From Perognathus longimembris pacificus (taxonomy: Eukaryota > Chordata > Mammalia > Rodentia > Heteromyidae), in contig NC_063170.1 in the NCBI RefSeq assembly GCF_023159225.1, positions 60,867,708 to 60,931,707 of the forward strand: a stretch of 64,000 nucleotides of DNA. The letters run 5' to 3'. Each line of letters starts with the position of its first letter. The stretch's first letter is position 1. The notes beneath the pieces were generated by a model that worked only from the letters and a program-made list of their open reading frames with translations, searched no databases and was not told the origin of the DNA. Positions 23,920 to 35,520 of the stretch are shown one piece after another. The position numbers and the translations under genes are program-made.

Positions 23920-24075
23920 TAATTCATTTACATACCTTCTAATTTGTCCACATGCTTGTACTTTGGTTCACACATCCCTTTGCTTGGAAGTGTATACCAC
24001 TGGCCTCACCTTGTCAAATAGATTCAGTTCTTAAGTTTAACCTCACACAATTATTTCAAGTATCCTTAGGCTCGA
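23920..24075 (+). mobile_element. L2 LINE fragment
   Basis: The words tttgcttggaagtgtatacc, then actggcctcaccttgtcaaa, then tcttaagtttaacctcacac resemble the L2 3' region before its tail. Diverged; a shorter match than the L2 at 18745. Confidence 0.5.
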
Positions 24076-24352
24076 GTAAGAGGATCTGAGGGTCTTTCTT
24101 CTCCAAATGCTTAGGGTTTTTCTGGCTTTCCTCTTGTTTGAGGTGGCTTCCCTGGGTCCCTAAAAGCAGGTTGATTACTCTAACGGTGCTTTGGTACCAG
24201 GAAGCATTTATCACAAGACTGAACTTTGGGACGACAGAGGCTGGGCCTTTACCACCATCTTACCTACCTCATGTCTAGCAACGAGTAGTCACTCCACAAA
24301 TACTTTAGGAAGGAATAAGGGAATTGGCTATTTGGTTTAGTTGTGGTATTTT

Positions 24353-24405
24353 CATATATATATATACATATACATATATGTATATATATATACATATATA
24401 TATTG
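24353..24405. repeat. (TATA)/(TATG) simple repeat
   Basis: Alternating TA with ACATA and GTATA interruptions. AT-rich, may unwind or form cruciform structure. Confidence 0.85.
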
Positions 24406-25861
24406 CATATACTTTGTGTTCCCATGGGAGACATAAACTCCCTGATGACAAGGAGCTACATAGAAAATGAATGTTAAACACAAAATTTGGGGAGTAAACC
24501 CCACAGCCGCTATATTCTTCCAGGTAGAAGAACACATGACCATTCATGAGATAGCTTGCCAAAGGCACTGACCTTGTAACTCACAAAGCTTTCAGATCTA
24601 CCTACCATGTAGAGGTCTATCGGGCTTCAACTAGTAAAATCCGTACTGAGATGTTTTACCACAGTTATTAGCAAACTAGTCATTTCCTATTTTTGTACAC
24701 TCCAGACACAAAAGTGTTCAAGGATAGTTTTTCATGCCTAAAGAATTGGGGGAAAAAGGATATGTGATACAGATGTTTGATCTGTAGGACAAAAACACTA
24801 TTTTTTTTCCCCCAACAAATAAAGTCAAATAAAAAGGGAGGCGAAAAGACATGCAAGTCATGTATCAATTGATCTTAGTGAGTTGGCCATAGTGAATGGA
24901 TTCTGATACAAACTAATTATAATAAAGAAACATTCGCAACATTTACAATGCCATTGGTGATATTTAATAATAGGATGGTATTATGGGTGGTATATTGAAG
25001 TTTGATAATGGCTGGGGACTTGTGCTTTTACAACAGCCCTTGTCTTTCAGATAGACATCCGGGTGTTTGATTATGTTTGGGGTTTGCTGCACGAGGGAGC
25101 AAGAAGTCTATGTCTTCCTATGGAGGAAACAAGACCACCTATGCATTTCTAAACACTGTATCTGGTTAAATTATTAATGAAGTTTATTATACTCCTTTGT
25201 CTATCTTTGGAAATTCTTTACAGTAAGAATTTGAAGAGGGAGCTACAAGGGTAGCCAGCTGCACTGCTCACTTTCTCTGCAACCCAGAGCCACAGAGTCC
25301 GGGAATGATGTCTGCATTGAGATGGGTGACTGAGGGAGTGTCTTGAATGTCCATATTGCATGGTAATTTGCAGAGACCCAGGGACTGTGGTTATGGGAAG
25401 AGAGGGTAAAAAGGAGTATATCGGTGTTCTGTCACACAGCAGTGTAGCAGAGGAGTGGGATACTGGAAAGGGACTTTCAGGGACTAAGTTGACAAAACTG
25501 GCTCTGAAACAGATGCAGAACCCAAGCAAAGCCCACACTTAGCATCTGTGTGTGCTAATGGCCAAAGAAAGGTCCTTTATTTCTGCCCAGTGCTGTGATA
25601 CAAGTCATCCCAAGAAGGCTGCCCCCCAGATCCCTGTTTCAGAAAACTACATCCCAACATTTTCCTTTTCCCACGCAAACTTTCCCATGCAAATATTGCC
25701 TTGCTTTGTGGCCAGCATCTGGCTGTTTGCCTAGTGTGGCTCAAGGGAGCACCACTGACACGGACCCCTTGAATGACAAGAGCGGTGGAATTCTGGTTGT
25801 AGAGAAGAAAGGGCGTAGAGCTCTCAGTCTCCCTTTTAAGACTGGAGCATCAGAGCTGGGA
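24406..25861. other. Unique non-coding sequence
   Basis: No gene or named repeat. A 106-codon frame on the minus strand (25218-25538) overlaps a 60-codon plus frame and has no recognisable domain. Confidence 0.4.
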
Positions 25862-26160
25862 GATAGGGCACATGTGTGTAATTCTAGCCACTGATGCAGT
25901 GGAGGCAAGGGGATCGAGTTTTATGACTAGACTGGGAACAGTTAGTGGGCCCCTATCTCACAAACAAGCTAAGTCTGATCATATATGCCTATAACCCCAG
26001 ATGCTAGAAGGTGTCATTGAGAGGATCATGGTGTGATTCTAACTCAAGCAAAAGCACGAGTGAGGCCTTATTTGGAAAGCAAACTCTAAGATAAAGGACT
26101 ATAGGCATGGTTCAAGCTGTAGTGATGCATCCGGGTTCCAGGAGTGTTATTAAATCCCAC
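25862..26160 (+). mobile_element. Old composite SINE with duplicated 7SL-like segments
   Basis: Two degraded B1-like segments follow each other (gtgtgtaattctagccact, then gcctataaccccagatgct), with a poor tRNA-like end around ggcatggttcaagctgtagt. It may be an early member of the composite SINE family or two adjacent insertions. Confidence 0.5.
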
Positions 26161-26334
26161 GCAGGGGGCAGGGCAATAAACTACTGCGTGGGGTGTGTGT
26201 GTGTGCAGCAGATTTTACCTGTTTCTACTATCCATGTGGATGGCTTATCTTGAGGCTCCACTCCTGTGTGTCGGTGCACACCTGCTTTTTCTTCCCATCC
26301 TCTTTAGCTGCCCACCTGGGCCTCCAGCCTGTTT

Positions 26335-26385
26335 TACTCATTTGTTCTGTGCTACTGGAGCTTGAACTCAGGGCCTCATGCTTGC
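26335..26385 (-). mobile_element. ID-like SINE fragment
   Basis: The stretch gagcttgaactcagggcc, then tcatgcttgctaat, is the reverse complement of the ID head around its box B. Truncated at both sides. Confidence 0.55.
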
Positions 26386-26394
26386 TAATACACA

Positions 26395-27900
26395 TTAACT
26401 AGCACAAAAATGGTAAGATTTCTTGTATCACATTAGATTGTAACAAGACAAAACTAGAAATCAACTCCAAAAGATACTACATAAACTGTGCAGACATGTG
26501 AAGATGGAATAGTACCCTTCTTAATGATATTGAACTATTGAAGAATTAGGACAAAATTAAGGAAGTCCTGTGAACATGTTATAATGGAATTACAGGTCAG
26601 TGTACATGAAAGGTGATTTTAAGAGGGAAGTTTAGAGCTATGAGTGCATATATTAAAAAAAAATCAGAGACTTCAAACGGGTAATGTGATGGTATAACTA
26701 TAGGTATAATAAAAACATGAACAAGACAAATTCAAAACCAGCTAAAGGGAAAAATAATAAAGATCAGAGATGAAATGAATGGAATAGAATCTTAAAAGAA
26801 CAGAGGTACAAAGAGTTGGTTCCCTGAAAAGATTAACAAGGTTGGCAAATCCTTAGCCAAACTAGCAGAGAGAATAGTCCCAAATTAATAGACATAGATC
26901 TATATAAAAAAGGGATATTACAACAGATGCCACAGAAATTCAGAGCATTAGCAGGGATTAGTTTGAAAACCTATACTCCAATAAACTGGAACATCTAGAA
27001 AAAAATAATACATTTCTAGACATATATGACCTACCAAAATTAAACCCAGAAGATATAGAAACAGAAGCAGATCAATAACAAGTAATGAGATTGATGCTGC
27101 AATAAGAAGGCTCCCAACAATGGTAAACTCAAGACCAGAGAAGCTCACTGCTTTTTACCAAACCATTAAAGAAAAACTAACATTAATTCTGCTCAAATGA
27201 TTCCACAAAAGAGAAAGGAAATGGATGCTTTCAAACTCATTCTGTTGAACCAATATTACACTGATAACGAAACTGGATAAACACACAACCAACAATATCA
27301 AACAACAAACAAATATCCTTCATGAACATAAACATGAAAATCCTCAAGATAACATTTGCAAACAAAATTCAAAAATGCATTAGAAAAGATTGTACACTGG
27401 GATCAAGTTGGTTTCGTTCCAGAGATGTAAGGATGGGTCAACAGTCACAGATCAATAAATGTATAATAAATAGTGCTTGCATGAGTTGAAGGACAAAAAT
27501 CACTGTCATCTCATGAGAAGACGAAAAGTATTTACCAAAATGAACATAACTCCCAGGTAAATATTCTGAAGAATCAAGATACAGAAGGATCATATCTCAA
27601 AATAAGAAAGTATTCTTATGACAAAGGTACCCTTATTATCCATAAAAAGGTAACCTATGATAAGGCCATTGCAACATCATACTGGAGGATGGAAACCTGC
27701 AAGCGTTTCTTATAAAATCAAGAAAGAGACAAGGGTGCCTATGTTCACCACTCTTATTCCATAGAGCTCTTGAAAATTTGACCAGGGCAATAGGGCAAGG
27801 AAAAGAAATTAAACGGATATAAGTGAGGATGGCAGAAGTCAAATTCTGACCCATCATTCATGAAGACAAAAGAAGAAGGAAGGAAGAAGAAAAAGCAATT
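26395..27900 (+). pseudogene. Decayed LINE-1 ORF2 (linker and reverse transcriptase region)
   Basis: About 1.5 kb is colinear with L1 ORF2 on the plus strand. Recognisable stretches include aaaactagaaatcaactcc, agagttggttccctgaaaag, acattacaacwgat-like and caataacaagtaatgagatt wording, a gatcaagttggtttcgttcc stretch (the H-x-D-Q-V-G-F-I-P-like region) and agacaagggtgcctatgttc (the R-Q-G-C-P-like region). All frames are full of stops and there are internal deletions. It is a dead copy, much older than the L1 at 31566. Confidence 0.85.
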
Positions 27901-27904
27901 TCAG

Positions 27905-28018
27905 GTAGATGGAATTCGAAAGGTGAATGTGACCTAAGTGTGTTATGCATGTGTATGAACTGTCACAACAAAAATGAATTGCCCTGTATAATTAATAGAA
28001 GCCAATAAAAAATGAAAA
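27905..28018 (+). repeat. Unnamed dispersed repeat, possible copy B (or L1 3' tail)
   Basis: Contains gaactgtcacaacaaaaatg, then tgccctgtataattaatag and an ataaaaaatg end. The order resembles the ends of copies A and C. It follows the L1 ORF2 relic directly, which would fit an L1 3' UTR. Confidence 0.4.
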
Positions 28019-28124
28019 ACAAAGCTGAAGAAAAATATGCACATATTTTGCAGTTCCCTTTGGAGATGATTACATTTGAAAGACTCAACGCACTTGTCCT
28101 CGTAGTCAAACCCCCTCCCCCTAT

Positions 28125-28185
28125 TTTTTCTTTTCCTTTCTTGTATTGCTGGGGATTGAGCCCAGGGCCTTGCACACACTGGGGG
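28125..28185 (-). mobile_element. ID-like SINE fragment
   Basis: A T-rich run followed by attgctggggattgagccca and gggccttgcacacact is the reverse complement of the ID head. Truncated. Confidence 0.7.
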
Positions 28186-29077
28186 GCCACGTGGACAGTT
28201 TGTAATCGTCTCTTGTGATTTTGGTTTCTTGTTTGCAAAACAGAGATGAATGGTTTCTTCCTAGGGCAACTGTGAAAACTATCTGCACAAGTAATGAGTA
28301 TGTAGAGTTTCGCCAATGGTTGTGTAAGAAGAGGCATGGAGTTACTGCTAAATGCTGTTTCACCTGCCAGTGTGTGGTGGAGTTGATGAGTGGAAAGGGG
28401 AAGACCATTTCATAGACCTCTCTCTCTTGCTACAAGGCCTAGACTAAAAGCCACAGTGGCAGAGGTAATGAGGCATTCCAGGGCCTCGAGGAGCCTGGCA
28501 GCTGCGATCTCCAGCTAAGTGGAGTTGGCTCTTTTCACAGTGTGCCCAGGGATGAGCTGACTAAAAGGGCTCTGGGATGTTCCAATCAGGGTCCATGTTA
28601 GAACTTGAAGGTCAGAGAATAGGGAATACAATCCAACCCTCCAATCAACCCTGCGAGTCATTGATTAAACTTGACTTTACAGTAATTTTCTGTCATTAAT
28701 GAGAGATGTTTTGCCAGAATAAAGACGGCCTAATACAAGCTTAAGGAGAAAAGCAAATTAAAAGTAATGTTTTATTAAACCTTTGAATTTCACCATTTCA
28801 GGGAGGTAATCTACCATCATAATTTCGAGCAATTCTATCCAGAGTGCTGGTCTTTGAAGGAATAAAGGGCTCGCTTCAAAGTGAAAAGCCACCTTTCACC
28901 GCCTTCAGTGAAAACGTCTTGCTATTGAAAAGCAGTCATTGGAAATCAACAGCGTGCCTAGTGACACAGTTGATTTGCATTCTGGCACCTGCTCCTATGG
29001 CCACCGGCTGCAAACTAGAGCATGATCTACATTTTATAGTAGTGAAAGGAGTTTAGATGAATTTTAATATTGTCATT
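28186..29077. other. Unique non-coding sequence
   Basis: No gene or repeat named. 28640-29030 keeps a mixed composition with several intact CpGs and no repeat similarity; a regulatory role is possible but not shown. Open frames here are short and unrecognised. Confidence 0.4.
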
Positions 29078-29240
29078 TAACAGTGTCCAGACATATTTCT
29101 GGTTGTCCTGGCATAGAACAGGCAGCTTCTGGTACCCAAAAATAGAAGCCAAGGATGCTATTTAACATCCACTAGTGTGGTGACCTACCACAGGAAATTA
29201 TCCACCGGAAATGATTAAGCTGAGAAAGTTCCTTCTAGAA
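29078..29240 (+). mobile_element. MER5A-like hAT MITE relic
   Basis: Follows the plus-strand MER5A consensus: cagtgtccagacatatttct, then ggttgtcctggcat, then agccaaggatgctatttaac, then atcc and ggaaattatccaccgg. Confidence 0.8.
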
Positions 29241-29454
29241 CAGGTCTTTGGAGTCAAGAGATCACTGCCAGTAAAGTGTTTCCTTCCAGTTATCCCCCTT
29301 TTGTCTATTGTAAAGCATCCTATGAGCAAAGACACAGAGCAATGCACAGTGTGAGAGTTACTAATGCGTGTTAGAGGGAGCTGTCATCCGTCCTAGCAAT
29401 GCACAAATTGTTACCCAAAGACTCACACAATATTTGTTTATTTTAAAAAAAATT

Positions 29455-29540
29455 ATCTTTTCTTCCCTTCTTTCCCTCCCTTCTTCCTTCGACCCCTTCA
29501 GTTTCTTCCTTCCTTCCTCTCTTTCCCTTGTTTCCTAGGG
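29455..29540. repeat. Pyrimidine-rich (CTTC)n-like tract
   Basis: Degenerate cttcc/tccc units for about 85 bp. Low complexity. Confidence 0.75.
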
Positions 29541-29595
29541 CTCCTCCCTTCATCCTTTCTCTGAAAACTGTCAATGGGCTGTCTGTATCATAAGG

Positions 29596-29655
29596 ACCTA
29601 AAATGTAAATATATTTTTATATATTTTATATTTTATTTTATATATTTTTATTGGT
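29596..29655. repeat. AT-rich low-complexity tract
   Basis: tatttttatatattttat-like repeats. Confidence 0.7.
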
Positions 29656-30534
29656 AAAGATTGGTACAAAAATGAATCCACACCAAAACCTGAATCCGAT
29701 TCCTTGAAAGATAAATTTTTATTATCAACCAAAAAAAAAAAAAAAAACCCCTTCACAGGCAGAGATGGAAAGTTCATTTCACATTCCTTTTGGTCCCTTA
29801 AGCTCAGGCAAGCCCCGCAGTCTCTTGGTTTACAAGTTCGGGATCCCGCTGTGTCTTTGTTTTCCTTTCTTTCTTTCTTTTGTCCACTCATGATTTTAAC
29901 ATTCTCTTGTAAACAATGTGATGGATTCTTTAGCATCCTGAGCTTTGAGTTTGTATGTTTATTTTATTTTTTCCTTCAGCTCCAGTGAAACCCTTCAGGC
30001 AGAGAGCTAGGAAGATAGGATTCTTAAATAAAATGTTTTTCTACTGTGCTAATAATTCACACTCCCTCCACATTTCCTCTCTATACTCAGGGTCAGTGGG
30101 ATGCATCCATTTTTCTTAATTCTATCTGGACTCTTTTGCTTGGACTTCCAGCAGTGCTTTATGAAAGCTCAGCGTGGCTTTATTCTAGGTGCTGGGATTC
30201 TGGGAGGAGGGCTTAAGGTTGCAGAGGGGGAGAAAAGGTTTGATTTCTCTTTCTCCATCGCTCTATTAACAATAGCCTTTTAATGACGTTGAACCGTCTT
30301 TCAGTATCCTAACATGAGGTACTGCATTTCAAACTCCCTTAGAAGGCATAACTCAAACAATACAGGCAATAATTCACCTCTATGTCATGTTGAAGTTTTA
30401 ATGGAGTGTAATTTATGGAAAGTCAGTATGCTTTTTTTTTTTTTTTTTGGTATCAGAGGTGTCCATCTCCTTGCCAAAGTGCCAAATCTCTATGGAGTAG
30501 ATGTTATTTCTTTAACAAAACGGGATGTTTATAA
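29656..30534. other. Non-coding sequence with A and T runs
   Basis: Contains an A run at about 29731-29747, a (TTTC)n stretch near 29866-29882 and a T run at 30432-30448 that leads into a ggtatcagagg word, possibly the remnant of a minus-strand ID tail. Nothing else recognised. Confidence 0.4.
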
Positions 30535-30780
30535 CTGGGTGCCAGTAGCTGATGGCTACAATCCTAGCTACTTAGGAGGCTGAGATCTGAGTCTCTCAGT
30601 TTGAAGCCAGCCCAGGCAGAAAAGTTGGTGAGACTCTTAAATCTAATTAACCACGAAAACTTGGAAGTGGGGCTATGGCTCAAGTAGTAGAGCACTAGCC
30701 TTGAGCACAGAAGTCTGGGGACAGCAGGCAGGGCTGGCATTCAAGTCCAAGGATTGGTAAAACAGAACAAAACAAAATAA
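30535..30780 (+). mobile_element. Composite SINE (7SL/B1-like head plus tRNA-like module)
   Basis: Head: ctgggtgccagtagctgat, then caatcctagctacttagg. 3' module: ggctatggctcaagtagtag and gcattcaagtccaaggattg, then an AAAC-rich tail. It lies next to L1 wording that starts again at 30790, so it probably inserted into an L1. Confidence 0.85.
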
Positions 30781-30789
30781 CAAAAGATA

Positions 30790-30962
30790 AGTAACCCAAT
30801 TTACAAGATGAATAATAGGTCTTTATAGACATATTTCTAAAGAAAACATAGACAGTCAGTGTACATAAAAATGCTCAGTCTCACTAATCATCACAGATAT
30901 GCAAATCAAAACCACCCGCGGGAAGCATCTCACTCCCAGTGCTGGTGAAGAGGTGGATATTT
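30790..30962 (+). mobile_element. LINE-1 ORF2 C-terminal fragment
   Basis: agacatatttctaaagaaaa, then aatgctcagtctcactaatc, then agatatgcaaatcaaaacc are L1 ORF2 near-3' wording. The frame is not open. Truncated before the 3' UTR. Confidence 0.75.
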
Positions 30963-31546
30963 TCCTTTGGTGTCTCTTCTGACTCTAGGACACAGTTCAT
31001 GGGTTATAAGAATCTCTCATCTTAATTTGAATAAAATCTGTTTCCAGGTAAGATCTGTTTCTGAGGCTCTGAGGGGACATGAAGTCTGGGAGACATGATT
31101 TAACCCAGTCAAACTAGAAAGCAAACCTTAGAAATGACAACTATAGAGACTGAGTTGCTTGTAAGTGAAGTCAGGAAGAGAGAATACTATTAGCCCAGAG
31201 CAGTGGAGGACTGCAGAAATATTAGATGCTGGTAAGAGAAGTGGAAGGTAGGGTACACGAAGTTCAAAGCAGACAACTTTGGAGTTAAACCCAGGGATGT
31301 AGGTTCTTCATGAATTCCCATGTTCTCTTTCTTTTATTCACTGAAAACTCACAATGAAATGAAATGTGTCAGATTATTCACTTGTGCTACACAATACGCT
31401 CCTTCCTACAGCATATGAACATTTATCCATTCATGGAACATGCATGTATTGAGTACCTGCCATGTGCTAAAACCCATTTTAGAAGCAGGGGCCATAGCAG
31501 CAAGACACAACACACAAGATCAAACAACCAAGTCTCCTCCATTTGT
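30963..31546. other. Unique sequence before the L1 insertion
   Basis: Contains a tattgagtacctgccatgtg stretch near 31447, typical of an ancient interspersed repeat of L2/MIR age that I cannot name securely. The apparent open frame entering the L1 from here is a junction artefact. Confidence 0.4.
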
Positions 31547-31565
31547 AAGACGATTCCATGGGAGG

Positions 31566-32850
31566 CACAACAGATAGGGGAGAGACTCGACAAATGGGAC
31601 TACTACAAAATGAAAAGTTTCTGCACAGCTAAAGACATAGCCACTAAACTAGAAAGACAGCCAACCATATGGGAAAGGACCTTCACCAGCACAGCAACAG
31701 ACAAAGGCCTAATATCCATCATCTAAAGAGAACACAAAAACCTAACCCTCTCCAAACCCAGTAAACCAATTATTAAATGGGTAAAGGAGCTAAAGAGAGA
31801 CTTCACAGGAGAAGAGATTAAAAATGGCAAAGAAACATATGAGGAAATGTTTAACATCCCTGGCAGTAAAGGAAATGCAAATAAAAACAACCCTGAGATA
31901 CCACCTCACTCCAGTTAGAATGGCCTATACTCTGAACTCAGGCAACAACAAATGCTGGAAGGGATGCGGGGAAAGAGGAACCCTTCTCCACTCTTGTTGG
32001 GAGTGGAAACTAGTACAACTACTTTGGAGAACAGTATGGATGTTCCTTAAAAAGCTCAGCATAGACCTTCCTTATGGCCCAGCCATACCACTCCTAGGCA
32101 TCTATCCTGAATAACAGGTCTCAGGAAACCATAAAGACATCTGTATATTCATATTTATCGCTGCACAATTCATAATAGCCAAAATATGGAAACAACCCAG
32201 ATGCCCCACTACAGATGAATGGATCCAAAAATGTGGTACCTGTACACAATGGAATACTACATAGCGATTTGAAATGATAAAATATTGGTATTTGCAGGGA
32301 AATGGTCACAGCTTGAACAATAATGTCGAGCAAGACAAGCCTAGAACACAGAGAACAAAGGGGCATGGTCTTCTTGATATATGCTTGTTGGGGGGATGGG
32401 AACAGTAGAGACGAGGTTTGCAAAATAACAAACTTCTTTTCAAATGGTATTTCCACATGTTTGAGTCAGCGACTTTGCATTATGTATCTAAAACCAAACA
32501 ACTACTAAACATAAAAAGGTCTAGACTAGACCTATCAGTGGATCACAATAGCTCAACAACTATGTACACATGATTATATAAGATGAGGATAAGCAAAAAC
32601 AACTCCAAGAGAAGGACACAAGAGGATTCTATTGTTGTCATTACGTTTAAGGTTCTAGGTCAATTTCCTTTGGCGTACCCTATGTGGTTACTGTATATGA
32701 TTTTGGTACACTGGATATTGTATATATGCCTACCTGATCTAGGGAAGGGAAAGAAAAATGAGGGTATAACAGATATGCCATGTACTCACTACCTTATTAT
32801 GTAACTGTACCCCCTTTGCACAACACCTTGTCAATAGAATTTAAAAAAAA
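31566..32850 (+). pseudogene. 5'-truncated LINE-1: ORF2 C-terminus and complete 3' UTR
   Basis: About 1.28 kb of L1. ORF2 C-terminal sequence begins at the truncation point (an L-D-K-W-D-Y-Y-K motif) and runs to its end near 32112, ending in a P-L-L-G-I-Y-P motif. At least one stop (after the G-L-I-S motif near 31726) and a frame shift break it, so no ORF2 protein can be made. The 3' UTR follows and ends in a short A tail at 32841-32850. A 19-bp direct repeat, 31547-31565 and 32851-32869 (17 of 19 identical), is a clear target-site duplication. The two mismatches and the stops argue that the insertion is not very recent, but it is younger than the L1 at 26395. Confidence 0.93.
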
Positions 32851-32869
32851 AAGACTATTCCATGAGAGG

Positions 32870-33281
32870 AAAATAACTATGAAAGATACAGATATACAAA
32901 AATGACAGCCAGAATATCTGCATCCTCTAATAGAAGAAATAGACCAATAAATTTCAAGAAGTCTTCATGCAATCCTCTGTATTTTAAGAGAGCCTAAATA
33001 TGGTGGGTGCTACAATGAATGTATGTACTGATTAAGAAATCTTTTAGAAACATTCATCCCTATGAATGTGAAAGAATAAAGAAGAGAAGACTAGATCTCG
33101 GAAATTTCGTCAAGTTTTACATTATCTAGGGAGAATGGAAGCAGGACATTAAAACAGCAACCCTTATATTTGAGTAACAGGACTAATTGTCTTTCTTCTT
33201 TGGCCCATTGACATTGGCCAATTGACCCTTTCCAAGTTTGCTGGAGGACTTCTTCTACACATGCTGGTGGGGAGAGAGGAG
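32870..33281. other. Unique non-coding sequence
   Basis: No gene or repeat recognised. Confidence 0.45.
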
Positions 33282-33320
33282 ATCATAAATCATAAATCAT
33301 AAATCATGGATCATAAATCA
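33282..33320. repeat. (ATCATAA)n short minisatellite
   Basis: Five tandem copies of the 7-mer, the fourth changed to atcatgg. Confidence 0.85.
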
Positions 33321-33433
33321 GACACTGAACGTGCTGTTGCAGCCAGGGCAGTGGTGTGTGACAGAGTTTTGCAAAATCAGAATCCTCCCACAGTCCTACA
33401 GGACTTGATGGCTGTTTCATGATCGTGTTCGGA

Positions 33434-33450
33434 AAGCAGCAGCAGCAGCA
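33434..33450. repeat. (AGC)n short repeat
   Basis: Five AGC triplets in a row, not in a supported coding frame. Confidence 0.8.
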
Positions 33451-33634
33451 CATGGGAGTACTCAAGGTCTTTATGTCCCATATGACTTCAATGTGGATTT
33501 GGGAGCTCCTAGGTCACCTTGCTTCCTTCAGTAATACTCTAAACTTCCCATATGTTAATATTTAAAAATTAATTTTCTTTTGTTTTAATCTGTCCATTAT
33601 CAGCTATGGTTCCTTATAGCTAAGAATAGGAATC

Positions 33635-33840
33635 TGGCTGGGTGCTGGTGGCTCACACCTGTAATCCTAGCTACTCAGGAGGCTGAGATCTGAGGATCAC
33701 GATTCAAAGTCAGCTGAATTAGAAAAGCCCATGAGACTCTTATTCTAATTAATCTCTAGAAAACCAGCAGTGGGACTGTGGCTCAAAGTGGTAGAGCTCT
33801 GGCCTTGAGCAAGGACAGCACTGAGGTCCTGAGTTTCAAG
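33635..33840 (+). mobile_element. Composite SINE (7SL/B1-like head plus tRNA-like module)
   Basis: The clearest 7SL-like head in the window: ggctgggtgctggtggctc, then acacctgtaatcctagctac, tcaggaggctgagatctgag. 3' module: gactgtggctcaaagtggta, ending cctgagtttcaag, then cut short with no A tail. No target-site duplication found. Confidence 0.9.
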
Positions 33841-34707
33841 TAATTGTATAGACATTTTTCAGGGTTTTTTTTTCCACTTCATTCCAAATTCAATTGGCCT
33901 TAATCAAACACTTACTTTGATAAGTACTCAGGATATAACAGCATGCAGGAGTCCTTTGTTCCAGTCAGTGGCAAGATTGTGTTTTTTTGCTGATGATAGC
34001 TAGGCAAGCAGCTTTTGGATAGGTCTAAAGGGCACAAGAAGTAGTCTTCTGGTTTTCATTCTAATCATGGCTTGGTGGTCAAATAGGCATGGCAATTCAA
34101 TTAGAAGTTAGAGAGGACAAGTAGCTTGCAGGGACAAGGATATGGGAAAAGATTTGAGCAGGATTCTGAGTTGTACTGAAAGCCCAGGCAGAATTCCAGG
34201 CTGGTGGACATTAGGACAGAAACTGACTCCAGAGCATTGTTCTTATGGATAATGTTAGGAAAGATCAAGCAGATGAAAGGAAAGAGAGGAGACAGAGACC
34301 TCAAAAGATCAGATCAGACTTGAATCATTGCTACAGGGAACATCACAGTGCACCAAGCAGAGTGGGAGATACAGGGGGGCAGAAGAAGGAAGGTCTGGGG
34401 TCTAAGTATAGTACAATGAGGAAGTTATTAATTACAAAAATCAGGCAGCCACTGTAGACAGTCTTACCAGGGCAACTGTGCACTTTTAGAAAGGGCTGGG
34501 GGTGAGGTATTTATGATAACTGGCCTTAGGGGGATGGGAGTCAGTGGGCCATGAAGGCATCTGGGGTTACAAGATGATGAAGATTCCCATGAGATAGAAG
34601 TGATATTCTGTGAGATGTGGGTCTTCCGCTTGCTGAGTCTAAGTAAAACTGAGCATGCTCACAATCCACTTTTACTCCACACTGGAATATTTCATAATGT
34701 GGGCATT

Positions 34708-34800
34708 CATTTATCAAGCTCTAATGATGCACGAGACATAAATATGTATTATCTTAGTTAATCTGCTGAGGATTTTGAGACAGGTTCTATTCCTATTATA
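34708..34800 (-). mobile_element. Possible MIR relic
   Basis: attatcttagttaatctgct, then gaggattttgagacaggttc, then tattcctattatagtgg resembles the reverse complement of a MIR end. Diverged. Confidence 0.4.
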
Positions 34801-35060
34801 GTGGAGACTTTCAACTGTTCATCTTAATCTCTTGTCCATATGCTTTGGCAAAACCACATTTTCCAGTTTTCCTTGCAGCTGGATATGGTCATGTGACTAG
34901 GCTCAACTTAATAGAAAGTGGGAGGAAGTGGCGTTAAGTCTGGTGCCTTAAAACCATGGATTGATTTCCCTCATATGGGTATCTTGTAGCAAGCCTGAAC
35001 CCAGGGGAACACACAGTTTACCCTTCAGATAATAACACGGTTCAAGACAGGTGGGAGAAG

Positions 35061-35331
35061 TGTTAGCATTTCCCTAGCCTCAGGTCCTCAGCTCCTCCCA
35101 CTAGCCCCCAGATCCACCCATACCTAGTGAGCCACTCCTACTCACTACCTAACTACTTCCCCTTTACCCAGAGAGAGAGAGAGGCTGCCACCTGGATAAG
35201 GTGCGGACGCCATGTAGCTTTCTCTCCCGTGGGAACTATGGCCTCACTAATAAACCTCCTTACGAACCTTCTTCTCCTGCCTGTGATTATCTCCGCATGG
35301 TCCTCTGGGATGACCGATACCTATGCTTTCA
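35061..35331 (+). repeat. 5' LTR of the ERV
   Basis: 271 bp, TGTTAGCATT...GCTTTCA, so it has the TG...CA ends. An AATAAA poly(A) signal lies at 35249-35254. No clear TATA box is visible. Compared with the 3' LTR it keeps more CpGs and has an extra GA pair in the purine stretch near 35170. Confidence 0.93.
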
Positions 35332-35332
35332 T

Positions 35333-35350
35333 TGGTGCCGAACCTGGGAT
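35333..35350 (+). promoter_or_regulatory. Primer-binding site, best match tRNA-Phe
   Basis: TGGTGCCGAACCTGGGAT begins two bases after the LTR. It fits the complement of the tRNA-Phe 3' end (TGGTGCCGAAACCCGGGA from memory) with one base deleted and one substituted. tRNA-His also starts TGGTGCCG but diverges after that. Confidence 0.7.
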
Positions 35351-35510
35351 AGGCTCCCTGGTGGATTTGCTCCCCCATTTCTGGGGGGTCCAAGCTGCCC
35401 CTGGGACCAATTCTGCTGTCCTAAGTCCACCCAGAGGACCACCGAGGTAACTTCTGACCGAGCACTCTACTTCCATCCACCACGACAATCTACAAATTTG
35501 CCCTCACACC

Positions 35511-35520
35511 CAGGGTAAGT
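35511..35520 (+). promoter_or_regulatory. Splice-donor-like site in ERV leader
   Basis: CAGGGTAAGT matches the donor consensus and sits about 180 bp downstream of the LTR, where simple retroviruses have the donor for spliced RNA. Its use is not shown. Confidence 0.5.

Noticed and set aside
25218..25538. 106-codon minus-strand frame
   Set aside because: No recognisable domain and an equally open frame on the other strand; likely chance.
27963..28337. 124-codon minus-strand frame
   Set aside because: Crosses an unnamed repeat and an ID fragment on the other strand and overlaps several other frames; no domain.
31364..31726. 120-codon frame across the L1 boundary
   Set aside because: Its first half lies upstream of the target-site duplication and its second half is L1 ORF2. 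It is a junction artefact.
33282..33320. Short regular repeats as a CRISPR-like array
   Set aside because: Seven-base tandem units without spacers in a mammalian genome; a minisatellite.
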